NCBI GenBank assembly: GCA_052387955.1
Contig: JBQTIQ010000052.1
Coordinates: 1-53,935, forward strand
Source: JBQTIQ01 sp052387955
GTDB lineage: Bacteria > Actinomycetota > Acidimicrobiia > Acidimicrobiales > JACDCH01
Reading direction: 5' to 3'
Length of the DNA: 53,935 bases
Made by a program: the position numbers and the translations under genes. Shown here one piece after another: positions 31,383 to 39,790 of this stretch. Each line of letters starts with the position of its first letter. The stretch's first letter is position 1. The notes under the pieces were generated by a model that had not been told where the DNA came from, made no database searches, and was given only the letters and a program-made list of their open reading frames with translations.

Positions 31383-33887
31383 TCAATAGCGACCGACGGC
31401 GGTGACCTCGACGACGGCGATGCCGGCCTCGTCGGAAGCGAGGAGGTCCACGGTGGCCGAGATCCCCCAGTCGTGGTCCCCGGCGGGGTCGTCGAAGATC
31501 TGGCGCACATTCCACCGGTCCGGGCCCGGTTCGATCATCAGCAGCCCCGGGCCCCGGGCGTCCGGCCCGGTCCCGATCTCGGCGTGCTCGTCGAAGTACG
31601 GGGCCAGAGACTCGGCCCACCGGGGGGCGTCCCACCCGGCGGCGCCGTCCAGCGCGCCGAGCTCTTCCCAACGCCGGCGGGCGGCGAGCTCCACCCGGCG
31701 GAACAAGGCGTTGCGGACCAGCACCCGAAACGCCCGCAGGTTGGTGGTCACTGGCGGCGGGGCGTCGTCGTCGTCGGCCGGTGTCGCGGGCGCCACCTCG
31801 GGGTCGCGCAGGTGCTCCCACTCCTCGAGCAGGCTCGAGTCGACCTGGCGGACCAGCTCGCCCAGCCACTCGGTGATGTCTCGCAGCTCCTCGGTCTTGA
31901 CGTCCTCGGGGACGGTCTGGACCAACGCCTTGTAGGCGTCGGCGAGGTAGCGCAACACCACACCCTCGGACCGGGCCAGCTGGTAGTGGTTGACGTAGTC
32001 GGCGAACGTCATTGCCTGCTCGTAGAGGTCGCGGGCGACGGACTTGGGCTCGAGGTGGTGGTCCGCGACCCACGGGTGGCCCTGGCGATAGAGGGCGAAC
32101 ACCGTCTCCAGCAGCTCCCGCAACGGCTCGGGGTAGGTCACCGATTCGAGCAGCCGCATGCGTTCCTCGTACTCGACGCCGTCGGCCTTCATCTGGGCCA
32201 CGGCTTCGTCACGGGCCTTCTTGCGCTGGGCCGAGAGCACCGGCCTCGGCCCTTCGAGGATCGACTCGATGATCGAGACCACGTCGAGGGCGAAGGTCGG
32301 GGCCTCTCGGTCGAGCACCTCCAGCGCGGCCAGGGCGAAGGGCGACAGCGGCTGGTTCAGGGCGAAATCGACCTGGAGGTCGATGGTCACCCGGACGGTG
32401 CGGCCCTCGGCGTCGGGCTCTTCCAGCCGCTCCACCACGCCGGCCGCCACCAGTGCCCGATAGGCGTCGATGGCCCGGCGGACGAGGTGGCGCTGTGACG
32501 GGCGGGGCTCGTGGTTGTCGAGCAGCAGGTGGCGCATCGAGGCGAAAGCATCCCCCGGACGTTCGATGACGTTGAGCAGCATCGAATGGGTGACCCCGAA
32601 GCTCGAAGCCAGCGCTTCGGGCTCGCCGTCGACCAGGCGACGGAAGGTGGGCTCGCCCCAGGACACGAAACCGGGTGGGGGCTGCTTGCGCACGATCTTG
32701 CGTTGTTTGCGGGGGTCGTCGCCGGCCTTGGACACCGCGCGCTGGTTCTCGACCACGTGGTCGGGGGCCTGCACGACGACCGTGCCGGCGGTGTCGAAGC
32801 CGGCCCTCCCCGCCCGTCCCGCGATCTGGTGGAACTCGCGGGCCGACAGGGTCCGGGTGCGGGTGCCGTCGTACTTCGTCAGGGCGGTGAAGACGACGGT
32901 CCGGATGGGCACGTTGATCCCGACACCGAGGGTGTCGGTGCCGCAGATGACCTTGAGCATCCCGGCCTGGGACAGCCTCTCGACCAGTCGGCGGTACTTG
33001 GGCAGCATGCCGGCGTGGTGCACCCCGACGCCGTGGCGGACCAGCCTGGTCAGCGTGCGCCCGAAGCCGGCCGAGAAGCGGAACCGGCCGATGAGCTCGG
33101 CGATGGCGTCCTTCTCGTCGCGGGAGCAGAAATTGACGCTCATCAACGCCTGGGCCCGCTCGATCGCCGCCGCCTGGGTGAAGTGGACGACGTAGACGGG
33201 CGCCTGGTGGGTCTCGAGCAGTTCCTCGAGCGTCTCGTGCATGGGCGTGGTGCGGTACTCGAAGTGCAGCGGCACCGGCCGGGTACCCGAGCGCACCACC
33301 GTCGTGGCCCGGCCGGTCCGACGGGTCAGGTCGGCCTCGAACCGGGAGACGTCGCCCAGCGTCGCCGACATCAACAGGAACTGGCACCGGGGCAGCTCGA
33401 GGATCGGTACCTGCCAGGCCCAGCCCCGATCGGGGTCGGCGTAGAAGTGGAACTCGTCCATCACCGCCAGGCCCACGTCGGCCTCTGCCCCCTGACGTAG
33501 CGCGATGTTGGCCAGGATCTCGGCTGTGCAACACACGATGGGCGCCCCCGGGTTGACGGCGGCGTCACCGGTCATCATCCCGACCGTGTCGGTGCCGAAG
33601 GTGGCGCACAGGTCGAAGAACTTCTCCGACACCAGGGCCTTGATCGGCGCGGTGTAGAAGCTGCGGACGCCCTGGGCGAGGGCGCAGAAGTGAGCGCCGA
33701 CGGCCACCAGGCTCTTGCCCGACCCGGTCGGGGTGCTGAGGATCACGTTGTTGCCGGAGACGACCTCGATCAGCGCCTCCTCCTGCGCGGGGTAGAGCGT
33801 GAGGCCCCGCTCGGCCGTCCACGCCTCGAACCCGTCGAAGAGCGCGTCGGGCCCGGCGACGGGAGGTAACCGGTCGGTGAGGATCAT
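31383..33887 (-). CDS. Ski2-like DExH helicase with DUF3516-type C-terminus
   Basis: 834 residues from ATG 33887. Superfamily 2 motifs: Q-like LYPAQEEAL, Walker A TPTGSGKS (52-59), DEFH (144-147), MSATLGDV, GVGINVPIRTVVFTAL and QIAGRAGRAGFDTAG (motif VI). After about residue 420 a long helical C-terminal region resembles the DUF3516 region found in actinobacterial helicases of this length, and it lacks a typical Ski2 ratchet/KOW layout. It is probably an ATP-dependent RNA helicase in RNA turnover or ribosome metabolism, but the substrate is inferred from relatives only. It is divergent from the EamA transporter gene with a 70-base gap. Confidence 0.88.
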   Translation of the reverse strand: MILTDRLPPVAGPDALFDGFEAWTAERGLTLYPAQEEALIEVVSGNNVILSTPTGSGKSLVAVGAHFCALAQGVRSFYTAPIKALVSEKFFDLCATFGTDTVGMMTGDAAVNPGAPIVCCTAEILANIALRQGAEADVGLAVMDEFHFYADPDRGWAWQVPILELPRCQFLLMSATLGDVSRFEADLTRRTGRATTVVRSGTRPVPLHFEYRTTPMHETLEELLETHQAPVYVVHFTQAAAIERAQALMSVNFCSRDEKDAIAELIGRFRFSAGFGRTLTRLVRHGVGVHHAGMLPKYRRLVERLSQAGMLKVICGTDTLGVGINVPIRTVVFTALTKYDGTRTRTLSAREFHQIAGRAGRAGFDTAGTVVVQAPDHVVENQRAVSKAGDDPRKQRKIVRKQPPPGFVSWGEPTFRRLVDGEPEALASSFGVTHSMLLNVIERPGDAFASMRHLLLDNHEPRPSQRHLVRRAIDAYRALVAAGVVERLEEPDAEGRTVRVTIDLQVDFALNQPLSPFALAALEVLDREAPTFALDVVSIIESILEGPRPVLSAQRKKARDEAVAQMKADGVEYEERMRLLESVTYPEPLRELLETVFALYRQGHPWVADHHLEPKSVARDLYEQAMTFADYVNHYQLARSEGVVLRYLADAYKALVQTVPEDVKTEELRDITEWLGELVRQVDSSLLEEWEHLRDPEVAPATPADDDDAPPPVTTNLRAFRVLVRNALFRRVELAARRRWEELGALDGAAGWDAPRWAESLAPYFDEHAEIGTGPDARGPGLLMIEPGPDRWNVRQIFDDPAGDHDWGISATVDLLASDEAGIAVVEVTAVGRY

Positions 33888-33957
33888 CGCCGGCCCAGTG
33901 TGGCCCCGGCGCCGCCTGCTGGCACGTCCCACCCGACGATGCCAGGCTCGCCCCCGG

Positions 33958-34812
33958 ATGGCCGCATTCCTCGCCCTCTTGTCGGCCGTCGGCTACGGCG
34001 CCGGTGATTTCCTCGGCGGGGTGGCGGCCCGGCGGCTGCCGGCGCCCGCCGTCGTGTGGCGGTCGAACATGGTCGGGCTGGCCGGCCTGCTGGTGGCACT
34101 GCCCTTGGTGGGGGCGGACGAGGTGGCGGTCAGGGACCTGGTCATCGGGGCCGTGGCCGGCGTCGCCGGTGGCATCGGGATCCTGTTGCTGTACCGGGGT
34201 CTCGCCGCCGGGGCCATGAGCCTCGTCGCCCCCGTCACCGCAGTGCTCACCGCGCTGGTGCCGGTGGCGGCCGGGCTCATCGGCGGCGAGCGGCCGTCGC
34301 CTGGCGCCCTGGCCGGCGTCGTGCTGGCGGTGGCGGCGGTGGCGCTGCTCTCGGGCGGTCCTGACGGCACCCCGGCTGCGGCCCGGATGTCGCGTGGGCT
34401 GCTGCTTACCGCCCTCGGCGCCGGTCTGGGGTTCGGGCTCTTCTTCGTGGGGCTCGACGCCACCGGGGACGACGCCGGGTTGTGGCCGATCGTGGCCGGC
34501 CGGTCCGCCGCGGTGCTCCTGTTCTCGGTGGTGGTAGCCCTCTCGCCGACGTCTCGGACGGGGTTCGCGGTGCGGAACGATCGCAGCGTCGTGCTCCTGG
34601 TGGGCTGTGGCCTGCTGGACGCCAGCGCCAACGCCCTTTTCCTCGTCGCCACCCAGCTGGGCGCCCTCACCCTGGTCGCCGTCCTGGGCGCGCTCTACCC
34701 GGCGTCGACGGTGCTGCTGGCCCGCGTCGTGCTGAGCGAACGGTTGGCCCGGCCGCAGCTGGCCGGCTGCGCGCTGGCGGCGACGGCTGTGGTCCTGGTG
34801 ACCGCGGCGTAG
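33958..34812 (+). CDS. EamA/DMT-family transporter
   Basis: 284 residues with about ten hydrophobic helices in two homologous halves of five: AFLALLSAVGYGAGDFLGG at the start, GILLLYRGLAAGAMSLVAPV closing the first half, and LGALTLVAVLGALYPASTVL in the second. This is the EamA duplication of drug/metabolite exporters. ATG 33958 begins at the first helix. Substrate unknown. It is convergent with rsmB, with a hairpin in the short gap. Confidence 0.88.
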   Translation: MAAFLALLSAVGYGAGDFLGGVAARRLPAPAVVWRSNMVGLAGLLVALPLVGADEVAVRDLVIGAVAGVAGGIGILLLYRGLAAGAMSLVAPVTAVLTALVPVAAGLIGGERPSPGALAGVVLAVAAVALLSGGPDGTPAAARMSRGLLLTALGAGLGFGLFFVGLDATGDDAGLWPIVAGRSAAVLLFSVVVALSPTSRTGFAVRNDRSVVLLVGCGLLDASANALFLVATQLGALTLVAVLGALYPASTVLLARVVLSERLARPQLAGCALAATAVVLVTAA

Positions 34813-34813
34813 A

Positions 34814-34833
34814 CCGACCGCCGGCCGGTCGGG
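34814..34833. terminator. Hairpin between convergent EamA and rsmB genes
   Basis: CCGACCG-CCGGC-CGGTCGG forms a 7-bp GC stem right after the EamA stop. It has no T-tract. The position between convergent genes suggests a bidirectional stop or barrier. Confidence 0.45.
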
Positions 34834-34914
34834 CGAAGACGTCCTGCGGTGCACCGACGCGCCCTGTGCGCGCCGGGGTGCACAGCGGCGGCGGTCATCG
34901 CCGGGCCGGTCGGG

Positions 34915-36087
34915 TCAACCCTCGTCGGAGCGCCGCAGGCGGAGGGCGAACATGCCGTCGGTCCCCGCCGCCTGGGGCAGCAGCAGGGCGCCGCGCCCGT
35001 GGGGCCGCCACGGCGGGCCGGGCGGCGGCATCGCCTCGAGGTCGCTACGGGCCGACAGGTGGTCGTCGATCCCGAGCGTCTCGGCCGCGGTGAGCGTGCA
35101 GGCGCTGTAGACGAGGACACCGCCGGGGCGCAGCAGGCCGGCGGCGGCGTCGACCAGACGGCCCTGCAGGAGCCGGAGCCGCTCGACGGCGGCAGCATCG
35201 ATGCGCCACCGGGCGTCGGGCCGGCGTCGTAGCGCTCCCAGGCCCGAACAGGGCACGTCGACCAGCACCCCGTCGAACGAGCCCGGACGTAGGGGCGGGG
35301 CGGTGCCGTCGGCGACGACCACGGCGACGTTGCCGAGGCCGAGGCGGGTGGCGTTGCCGGCGAGCAGCCGGGCACGCCCGGCGCGGATGTCGGCGGCGAC
35401 CACCGACGCCCCGCTGGCTGCCAGCGCGGTGGCCTTCCCGCCCGGTGCCGCGCACAGGTCCGCCACCCGGTCCCCCGGGCCCGGGCGCAGCAGGTCGGCC
35501 ACCCATTGGGACGCCCGGTCCTGGACATAGCCGTCGTCGCGCACGGTGGCGGCAGCCGGTTCGTTCATGCAGGCCATCGCCGCCAACGCGTCGGCCTCGC
35601 CGAGGTCGGCGACCAGCGCCTCGACGACCCAGTCGGGGTACGACAGGCGTACGGCATCGCCGGGCCAGGTCACCGGCGCGGTCGCCACCTGGCGCAAGAC
35701 CGCGTTGACCAGGCCCCGGGCCCGGCGGGGGGCGAGGTCGACGGTGGCCGACACCGCGGCGTGGGGGGCGACGCCCCCGAATGCCAGCTGGTACGCGCCC
35801 AGGCGCAGCACGGCCCGGACCTCGGGTTCGAGGTCACGGTGCAGGAAGCGGTCGACCAGGTAGTCGCACGCCCGGCGCATGCGGGTGGTGCCGTAGACGA
35901 GGTCGGTGGTGAAATGCCGGTCGCGCTCCGACAGCGAGGTCCGCGCCAGCTCGGCGTTGACGCACAGGTTGGCGTAGGCGCCGTCCTCGTCGATGCGGCG
36001 CAACGCCCGCAGCGCCACCGACCGGGCCGACTCGGTGCTCGGCGGCGGTCGACTCCTACCAGCCGCCGGCGTTGGCTCCGGGCTCAT
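34915..36087 (-). CDS. rsmB: 16S rRNA m5C967 methyltransferase (RsmB family)
   Basis: 390 residues: a NusB-like RNA-binding domain (about 20-135), then the Rossmann methyltransferase with DLCAAPGGKATAL (SAM site, 210-222) and the two cysteines of m5C enzymes, VPCSGLG (Cys280, catalysis) and YSACTLT (Cys330). The linker between NEPAAATVRDD and YVQDRASQ is only about ten residues, shorter than the roughly fifty in E. coli RsmB. The Cys pair is intact, so it should be active. It is downstream of fmt on the same strand after a 112-base gap; def-fmt-rsmB is a common order. Confidence 0.93.
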   Translation of the reverse strand: MSPEPTPAAGRSRPPPSTESARSVALRALRRIDEDGAYANLCVNAELARTSLSERDRHFTTDLVYGTTRMRRACDYLVDRFLHRDLEPEVRAVLRLGAYQLAFGGVAPHAAVSATVDLAPRRARGLVNAVLRQVATAPVTWPGDAVRLSYPDWVVEALVADLGEADALAAMACMNEPAAATVRDDGYVQDRASQWVADLLRPGPGDRVADLCAAPGGKATALAASGASVVAADIRAGRARLLAGNATRLGLGNVAVVVADGTAPPLRPGSFDGVLVDVPCSGLGALRRRPDARWRIDAAAVERLRLLQGRLVDAAAGLLRPGGVLVYSACTLTAAETLGIDDHLSARSDLEAMPPPGPPWRPHGRGALLLPQAAGTDGMFALRLRRSDEG

Positions 36088-36199
36088 ATATCCCTCGAGC
36101 CCAGTTGTCCACCCACGGCGCTTCGCCGGCGGCTGCCGTCCTCGGCAACCAAGGCGCCGATAGCGCGCTGCTCAGGGTTCGCTCGCCCTTCGGGCCCGC

Positions 36200-37045
36200 T
36201 CACGTGCCGAACGCGTCGCCGCGAGCCCAGCGGGCGCCGTTGGCCCACGCCGGCCCGGTCATGCGGCCGCGGCCCTCGGGCTGGACCTCCACCAGCTCCA
36301 CAGGACCGGTCGGGGTCTCCAGAACTGGCCCGTCGCCGGTGGGCGGGAGCGCGCTTCGCCACACCTTGAGCCGCCCGCCTCTCCATATCGTCCATGCCCC
36401 GCCGGCGCGCACCCGGCGATGGACGTCGACGGCGGGCAGGGTTGGGTCGAGCCGCAGGTCCTCCGGAGAGAGCTTGCGGGCGTAGGTGGTCTCGCCCTCC
36501 TGAGGGACGCCGGGGCCTAGACCCTGCTCCAGGGCCGCCACCAGCAACCCGGTGCCCAGCTCGACCAGCGAGGTCCTCAGCTCGTCGGCGGTGGTGTCGG
36601 GGCCGATGGCGACCTCCGCCCGCCGGTACACGGCGCCGGTGTCGAGCCCTTCCTCGACCGCCATCAGGCAGACGCCGGTGCGGTCGTCGCCGGCCAGCAC
36701 CGCCCGTTCCACCGGCGCCGCCCCCCGCCACCGGGGCAGGAGCGAGAAGTGGACGTTGACCAACGGCAACCGGGCCAGGACGTGAGGCCGGAGAAGACGG
36801 CCGAAGGCCACCACCACACCCAGCTCCGCAGGCTCTTCGAGGCCGAGGAGGTCGTCGACCTCGTCGGTGACGTCGAGCCCGAGCTCGAGCGCTGCCGCCT
36901 TCACCGCGCTGGGCGACGTGGCCGTGCCCCGGCCCCGGCGCCGGTCGGGGTTGGTGACCACCAGGGCGACGTCGTGGCCGGCCGCCACCACTGCGGTCAA
37001 CGGCCCCACCGCCATCTCCGGCGTGCCCAGGTACGCCAACCTCAT
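36200..37045 (-). CDS. fmt: Methionyl-tRNA formyltransferase
   Basis: Formylates initiator Met-tRNA using 10-formyl-THF. 281 residues: MRLAYLGTPEMAV start, VNVHFSLLPRWRGAAPVERA (Asn97 and His99 of the active site; SLLPRWRG loop) and EEGLDTG (Asp135). The C-terminal OB-like domain is present but compact; the family is usually 300-320 residues. It is 42 bases downstream of def, its natural partner, on the minus strand. Confidence 0.95.
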   Translation of the reverse strand: MRLAYLGTPEMAVGPLTAVVAAGHDVALVVTNPDRRRGRGTATSPSAVKAAALELGLDVTDEVDDLLGLEEPAELGVVVAFGRLLRPHVLARLPLVNVHFSLLPRWRGAAPVERAVLAGDDRTGVCLMAVEEGLDTGAVYRRAEVAIGPDTTADELRTSLVELGTGLLVAALEQGLGPGVPQEGETTYARKLSPEDLRLDPTLPAVDVHRRVRAGGAWTIWRGGRLKVWRSALPPTGDGPVLETPTGPVELVEVQPEGRGRMTGPAWANGARWARGDAFGT

Positions 37046-37087
37046 CGGCGCCGGGCCCCACCGGTCGCGGCGGCCGCCCGGCGCGGC

Positions 37088-37633
37088 CTACAGACGGTGC
37101 TCCCGGTCGGTCGAGGCCCGCTCGGGACGGCGCAGGCCGCCGTTGAGCACGATGCCCCGCACGGTCTTGAGCGCCAGCTTGCGCTGGTCGGTCTCCATCC
37201 GGTCGAACAACAGGACCCCGTCGAGATGGTCGAGCTCGTGCTGGAACAGGCGGGCCACGAGCTCGTCGGCCTCGATCTCGACCTCGTTGCCGTCGAGGTC
37301 CCGACCGGAGAGCAGCACGGTCTTCGGCCGCACGATCTCCCACGACAGACCGGGCACCGACAGGCAGCCCTCGTCGTAGGGCCACTCCCCTTCCGCTTCG
37401 GTGATGGTGGGGTTCACGATCACCTTCGGGCCTTCCTCGTCGCGTAGTTCGTAGACGAAGAGCCGCTTGCGCACGCCCACCTGCGGCGCGGCCAGGCCCA
37501 GCCCTGGCGCCTCACGCATGGTGAGCACCATCTCGTCGGCCAGCGAGGCCAGCGACCCGTCGATCTCGGCCACCTCGGCTGAGCGCAAGGTGAGCACGGG
37601 GTCGCCGAAAAGGCGGATGTCGTACGGCGCCAT
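37088..37633 (-). CDS. def: Peptide deformylase
   Basis: Removes the N-formyl group from nascent chains; metal enzyme. 181 residues with all three motifs: GLGLAAPQ (44-51), EGCLS (88-92) and HELDH (132-136), giving the Cys-His-His metal ligands. ATG 37633 starts at MAPYDIRLFGDP, the conserved beginning; a longer frame to 37747 overlaps the divergent gene. A -10-like TACCCT lies about nine bases before the ATG, compatible with a leaderless mRNA. Confidence 0.96.
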   Translation of the reverse strand: MAPYDIRLFGDPVLTLRSAEVAEIDGSLASLADEMVLTMREAPGLGLAAPQVGVRKRLFVYELRDEEGPKVIVNPTITEAEGEWPYDEGCLSVPGLSWEIVRPKTVLLSGRDLDGNEVEIEADELVARLFQHELDHLDGVLLFDRMETDQRKLALKTVRGIVLNGGLRRPERASTDREHRL

Positions 37634-37642
37634 AGCGGTGAC

Positions 37643-37652
37643 AGGGTACCGT
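37643..37652. promoter_or_regulatory. Overlapping divergent -10 elements for def and the RsmC-like gene
   Basis: Only 27 bases separate the two divergent start codons. Within AGGGTACCGT, the plus strand reads TACCGT (8 bases before GTG 37661) and the minus strand reads TACCCT (9 bases before ATG 37633). Both fit the TANNNT -10 consensus at leaderless spacing. -35 elements would lie inside the opposite gene. Confidence 0.4.
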
Positions 37653-37660
37653 CGGCGGTC

Positions 37661-38284
37661 GTGGGCGCTGCACCTCGCCGAAGCGGTGGCCACTACTTCG
37701 ACCACGAGCCGGCGGTGGCGTCCGAACCCCGCTTCGTCGAGCTCCATCTGCCCGATGTGAGCCTACGGCTGCAGACCGATCGGGGGGTCTTCTCCGCCCT
37801 TGGTGTCGACCCCGGCACCAAGCTGCTGCTGCAGTCCTGTGCCCCGGCCGCCGACGAGACCGCGGCGCTGGTCGACCTGGGGTGCGGCTACGGGCCCATC
37901 GCCTGCGTCCTCGCTTCCCGCGCCTCGGGGGCGACGGTGTGGGCCGTCGACGTCAACCGCCGGGCGGTCGAGCTGTGCCGGGCCAACGCCGCCGCCCACG
38001 GTCTCACCAACGTGCGTGCCGTCGGTCCCGACGAGGTCCCCGACGACCTCTGCTTCGCCGGCCTGTGGTCGAACCCCCCGATCCGCATCGGCAAGGGAGC
38101 CCTCCACGAGCTGCTGGCACAGTGGCTGGGGCGGCTGGAGGTCCCGCAGGGACGGGGCCACCTCGTGGTCGGCAAGCATCTGGGATCGGACTCGTTGGCC
38201 CGCTGGCTCGACGAGTCGGGCCTACGCACCCGCCGTCTCTCCTCCCGGCGGGGCTACCGGGTCCTGGAGGTGAGCCCCCCGTGA
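37661..38284 (+). CDS. RsmC-like class I methyltransferase
   Basis: 207 residues of the small-domain RNA guanine-N2 methylase group: HYFDHEPAVASEPRFVEL, LVDLGCGYGPIACVLA (SAM motif I), VWAVDVNRRAVELCRANA and WSNPPIRIGK (NPPI/F catalytic motif). The single-domain length matches short actinobacterial proteins annotated as 16S rRNA m2G1207 methylase. The start GTG 37661 is close to the homologous beginning. The stop lies inside the first family-2 repeat, as TGA of GTGACCG. Confidence 0.88.
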   Translation: MGAAPRRSGGHYFDHEPAVASEPRFVELHLPDVSLRLQTDRGVFSALGVDPGTKLLLQSCAPAADETAALVDLGCGYGPIACVLASRASGATVWAVDVNRRAVELCRANAAAHGLTNVRAVGPDEVPDDLCFAGLWSNPPIRIGKGALHELLAQWLGRLEVPQGRGHLVVGKHLGSDSLARWLDESGLRTRRLSSRRGYRVLEVSPP

Positions 38285-38502
38285 CCGTTCCTGCTCGGGG
38301 GCTGCGCCCCCCGGCCCCATCGTCGCCCGGCTCGCTGGCGCTCGCCCGGTCGACCGGTCACTGGGGGGATCCAGAAGCGCTGGTGGACCAGTGACCGTTC
38401 CTGCTCGGGGGCTGCGCCCCCCGGCCCCATCGTCGCCCGGCTCGCTGGCGCTCGCACGGTCGACCGGTCACCGGTGGGTGTCTCGCAGGTGATGGTTCAG
38501 CT
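38282..38502 (+). repeat. Family-2 repeat, two tandem 110-111-bp copies
   Basis: Copies start at 38282 and 38392, each opening TGACCGTTCCTGCTCGGGGG, with a GGGGGCTGCGCCCCCC hairpin, then CCCCATCGTCGCCCGGCTCG and CTGGCGCTCGC. The first 70 or so bases are nearly identical and the tails diverge. The next gene starts GTGACCGTCC in the same phase, so the motif GTGACCGT occurs three times at 110-111-bp spacing. A related copy lies at 20346. Confidence 0.9.
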
Positions 38503-39087
38503 GTGACCGTCCGGGGCCACGGCCGGCCGCTGGACGCCACCGGGCTGAAGCGCCTGCACCGGGAGTGGCGCCGGCGCACCGAGCGGCGGGTGGCATTGAT
38601 CGTCGACGGCGTGCAGCAGCCCTACAACCTCGGCTCGATCGTGCGCACCGCTGCCGCCTACCGGGTGGAGCACCTGTGGCTGGCCGGGGGCACGCCTTCG
38701 CCGACGTCACCCGGCGCATCCAAGACCGCTCTCGGCACCCAGCGCTACGTCGAGTGGACGGATGTCGACCGCGGCGTCGACGCCGTCGACGCGGCACGGG
38801 CCGGCGGCTACCGGGTGGTGGCCGTCGAGTTGACCGAGGGCGCCGTCCCCATGCACGAGATCGAGCTCGGCGAGGCCGTGTGCTTCGTGGTCGGCCACGA
38901 GGACCGGGGTGTCACGGCCGCCGCCCTCGCCGCCGTCGACGAGATCGCCTTTCTGCCTCAGCTCGGCCGCGTCGGCTCGTTGAACGTCGCCGTCGCTTCG
39001 GCGTTGGTGCTGTACGAGGCCCGGCGCCGGGAATGGGCCGACACGGCGGCGGGCCATCGGGCCGACGGTGCGGCCGACCCGACTTGA
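38503..39087 (+). CDS. TrmH-family tRNA/rRNA 2'-O-methyltransferase
   Basis: 194-residue SPOUT methylase: VALIVDGVQQPYNLGSIVRT (the N-x-G-S/N-xxR motif), CFVVGHEDRGVT and LPQLGRVGSLNVAVASALVL (knot). Short and without the N-terminal extension of RlmB, so nearer to TrmH (Gm18 of tRNA). The start is GTG 38503 within GTGACCGTCC, the same octamer that begins each preceding repeat. It may be transcribed from the RsmC-like gene or from within the repeats. Confidence 0.88.
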   Translation: MTVRGHGRPLDATGLKRLHREWRRRTERRVALIVDGVQQPYNLGSIVRTAAAYRVEHLWLAGGTPSPTSPGASKTALGTQRYVEWTDVDRGVDAVDAARAGGYRVVAVELTEGAVPMHEIELGEAVCFVVGHEDRGVTAAALAAVDEIAFLPQLGRVGSLNVAVASALVLYEARRREWADTAAGHRADGAADPT

Positions 39088-39124
39088 TATGTAAGAGTGC
39101 GCATGTAAGCATGAGCACATCAGT
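39084..39124 (+). promoter_or_regulatory. AT-rich candidate operator/promoter before the arsR-like gene
   Basis: TTGATATGTAAGAGTGCGCA then TGTAAGCATGAGCACATCAG, with ATGTAAG twice and CATG-TAAG-CATG, in otherwise GC-rich sequence and about 30 bases before the regulator start. It resembles the imperfect palindromes bound by ArsR/SmtB repressors; binding is inferred. Confidence 0.45.
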
Positions 39125-39154
39125 CGGACACACCGGACCAGCCCCACTGCCGGG

Positions 39155-39505
39155 GTGAGTGCCGCGGAGGCCGACGCGGTCGCCCGCCTGATGGAAGTGC
39201 TGGCCACGCCGAGCCGGGTACGCATCCTGTCCCGCCTCCGGTCCTCTCCCTGTGCCGTCGGCGACCTGGCCGACGCGGTCGAGATGGCCCAGCCGGCGGT
39301 GTCGCATCAGCTGCGGGTCCTGCGGGACCGCGGCCTCGTCGTCGGCACCCGGAGCGGGCGCCAGGTCGTGTACGCCCTGCACGACCCTCATATCGGCGCC
39401 GTCCTCGACGAGGCCATCGGCCACATGGCCCACCGCCGGCTTCTGCCCATCAGTGCGGATGCCACCCCCGACAGCAGGCCAACGAGAAAGAGGAAGACCC
39501 CATGA
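39155..39505 (+). CDS. ArsR/SmtB-family metal-responsive repressor
   Basis: 116 residues with a winged helix: LMEVLATPSRVRILSRL, VGDLADAVEMAQPAVSHQLRVLRDRGLVVG (recognition helix in AQPAVSHQL) and a beta wing RSGRQVVYALHD, then a helix HIGAVLDEAIGHM. The HxxAVxxEAIxH pattern in helix 5 matches alpha-5 metal sites (Zn/Ni/Co type), and one Cys sits before the HTH. The start is GTG 39155. Its stop overlaps the next gene by four bases (ATGA), so repressor and His-rich protein are co-translated. Confidence 0.88.
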   Translation: MSAAEADAVARLMEVLATPSRVRILSRLRSSPCAVGDLADAVEMAQPAVSHQLRVLRDRGLVVGTRSGRQVVYALHDPHIGAVLDEAIGHMAHRRLLPISADATPDSRPTRKRKTP

Positions 39506-39699
39506 CCACCTCTGTGCACGACCATGTTGCTCCCCACACCCACGAGCACGCCCACGACGATGTCGCCCACGCCCACCCCCATACCGGCCACGACCACGAC
39601 CACGTCGAGCACAGCCACGGCCACGCCCACGACGGCTCCACCCACGAGCACCCTCACGTCCACGAGGCCGGCCTCGAAGACGTGCACGCCGACCACTGA
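39502..39699 (+). CDS. Histidine-rich small protein, probable metal binder
   Basis: 65 residues, of which I count 22 His, mostly as HxH pairs (HTHEHAHDD, HDHDHVEHSHGHAHD), with Asp/Glu in between and no Cys. There is no signal peptide or membrane helix. Such composition strongly suggests binding of Zn, Ni or Co, as in histidine-rich metal stores or the His-rich loops of cation exporters. It overlaps the ArsR-type repressor stop by four bases, so the pair likely forms a metal-sensing/metal-buffering unit. No transporter follows. The frame and its coupling argue that it is real despite its size. Confidence 0.8.
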   Translation: MTTSVHDHVAPHTHEHAHDDVAHAHPHTGHDHDHVEHSHGHAHDGSTHEHPHVHEAGLEDVHADH

Positions 39700-39790
39700 T
39701 CTCCCCGGTAGCGGCGGCGGCGATGATTCTCGCCCGGCGCCGAGGTCAGTCCCGGTGAGAGTCCGCAGCGGCGACGACAGGAGACGTGCG

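Noticed and set aside
33565..34854. 429-residue minus-strand frame across the EamA gene
   Set aside because: Low-complexity Gln/His/Arg text with no homology; the plus strand encodes a coherent ten-helix transporter.
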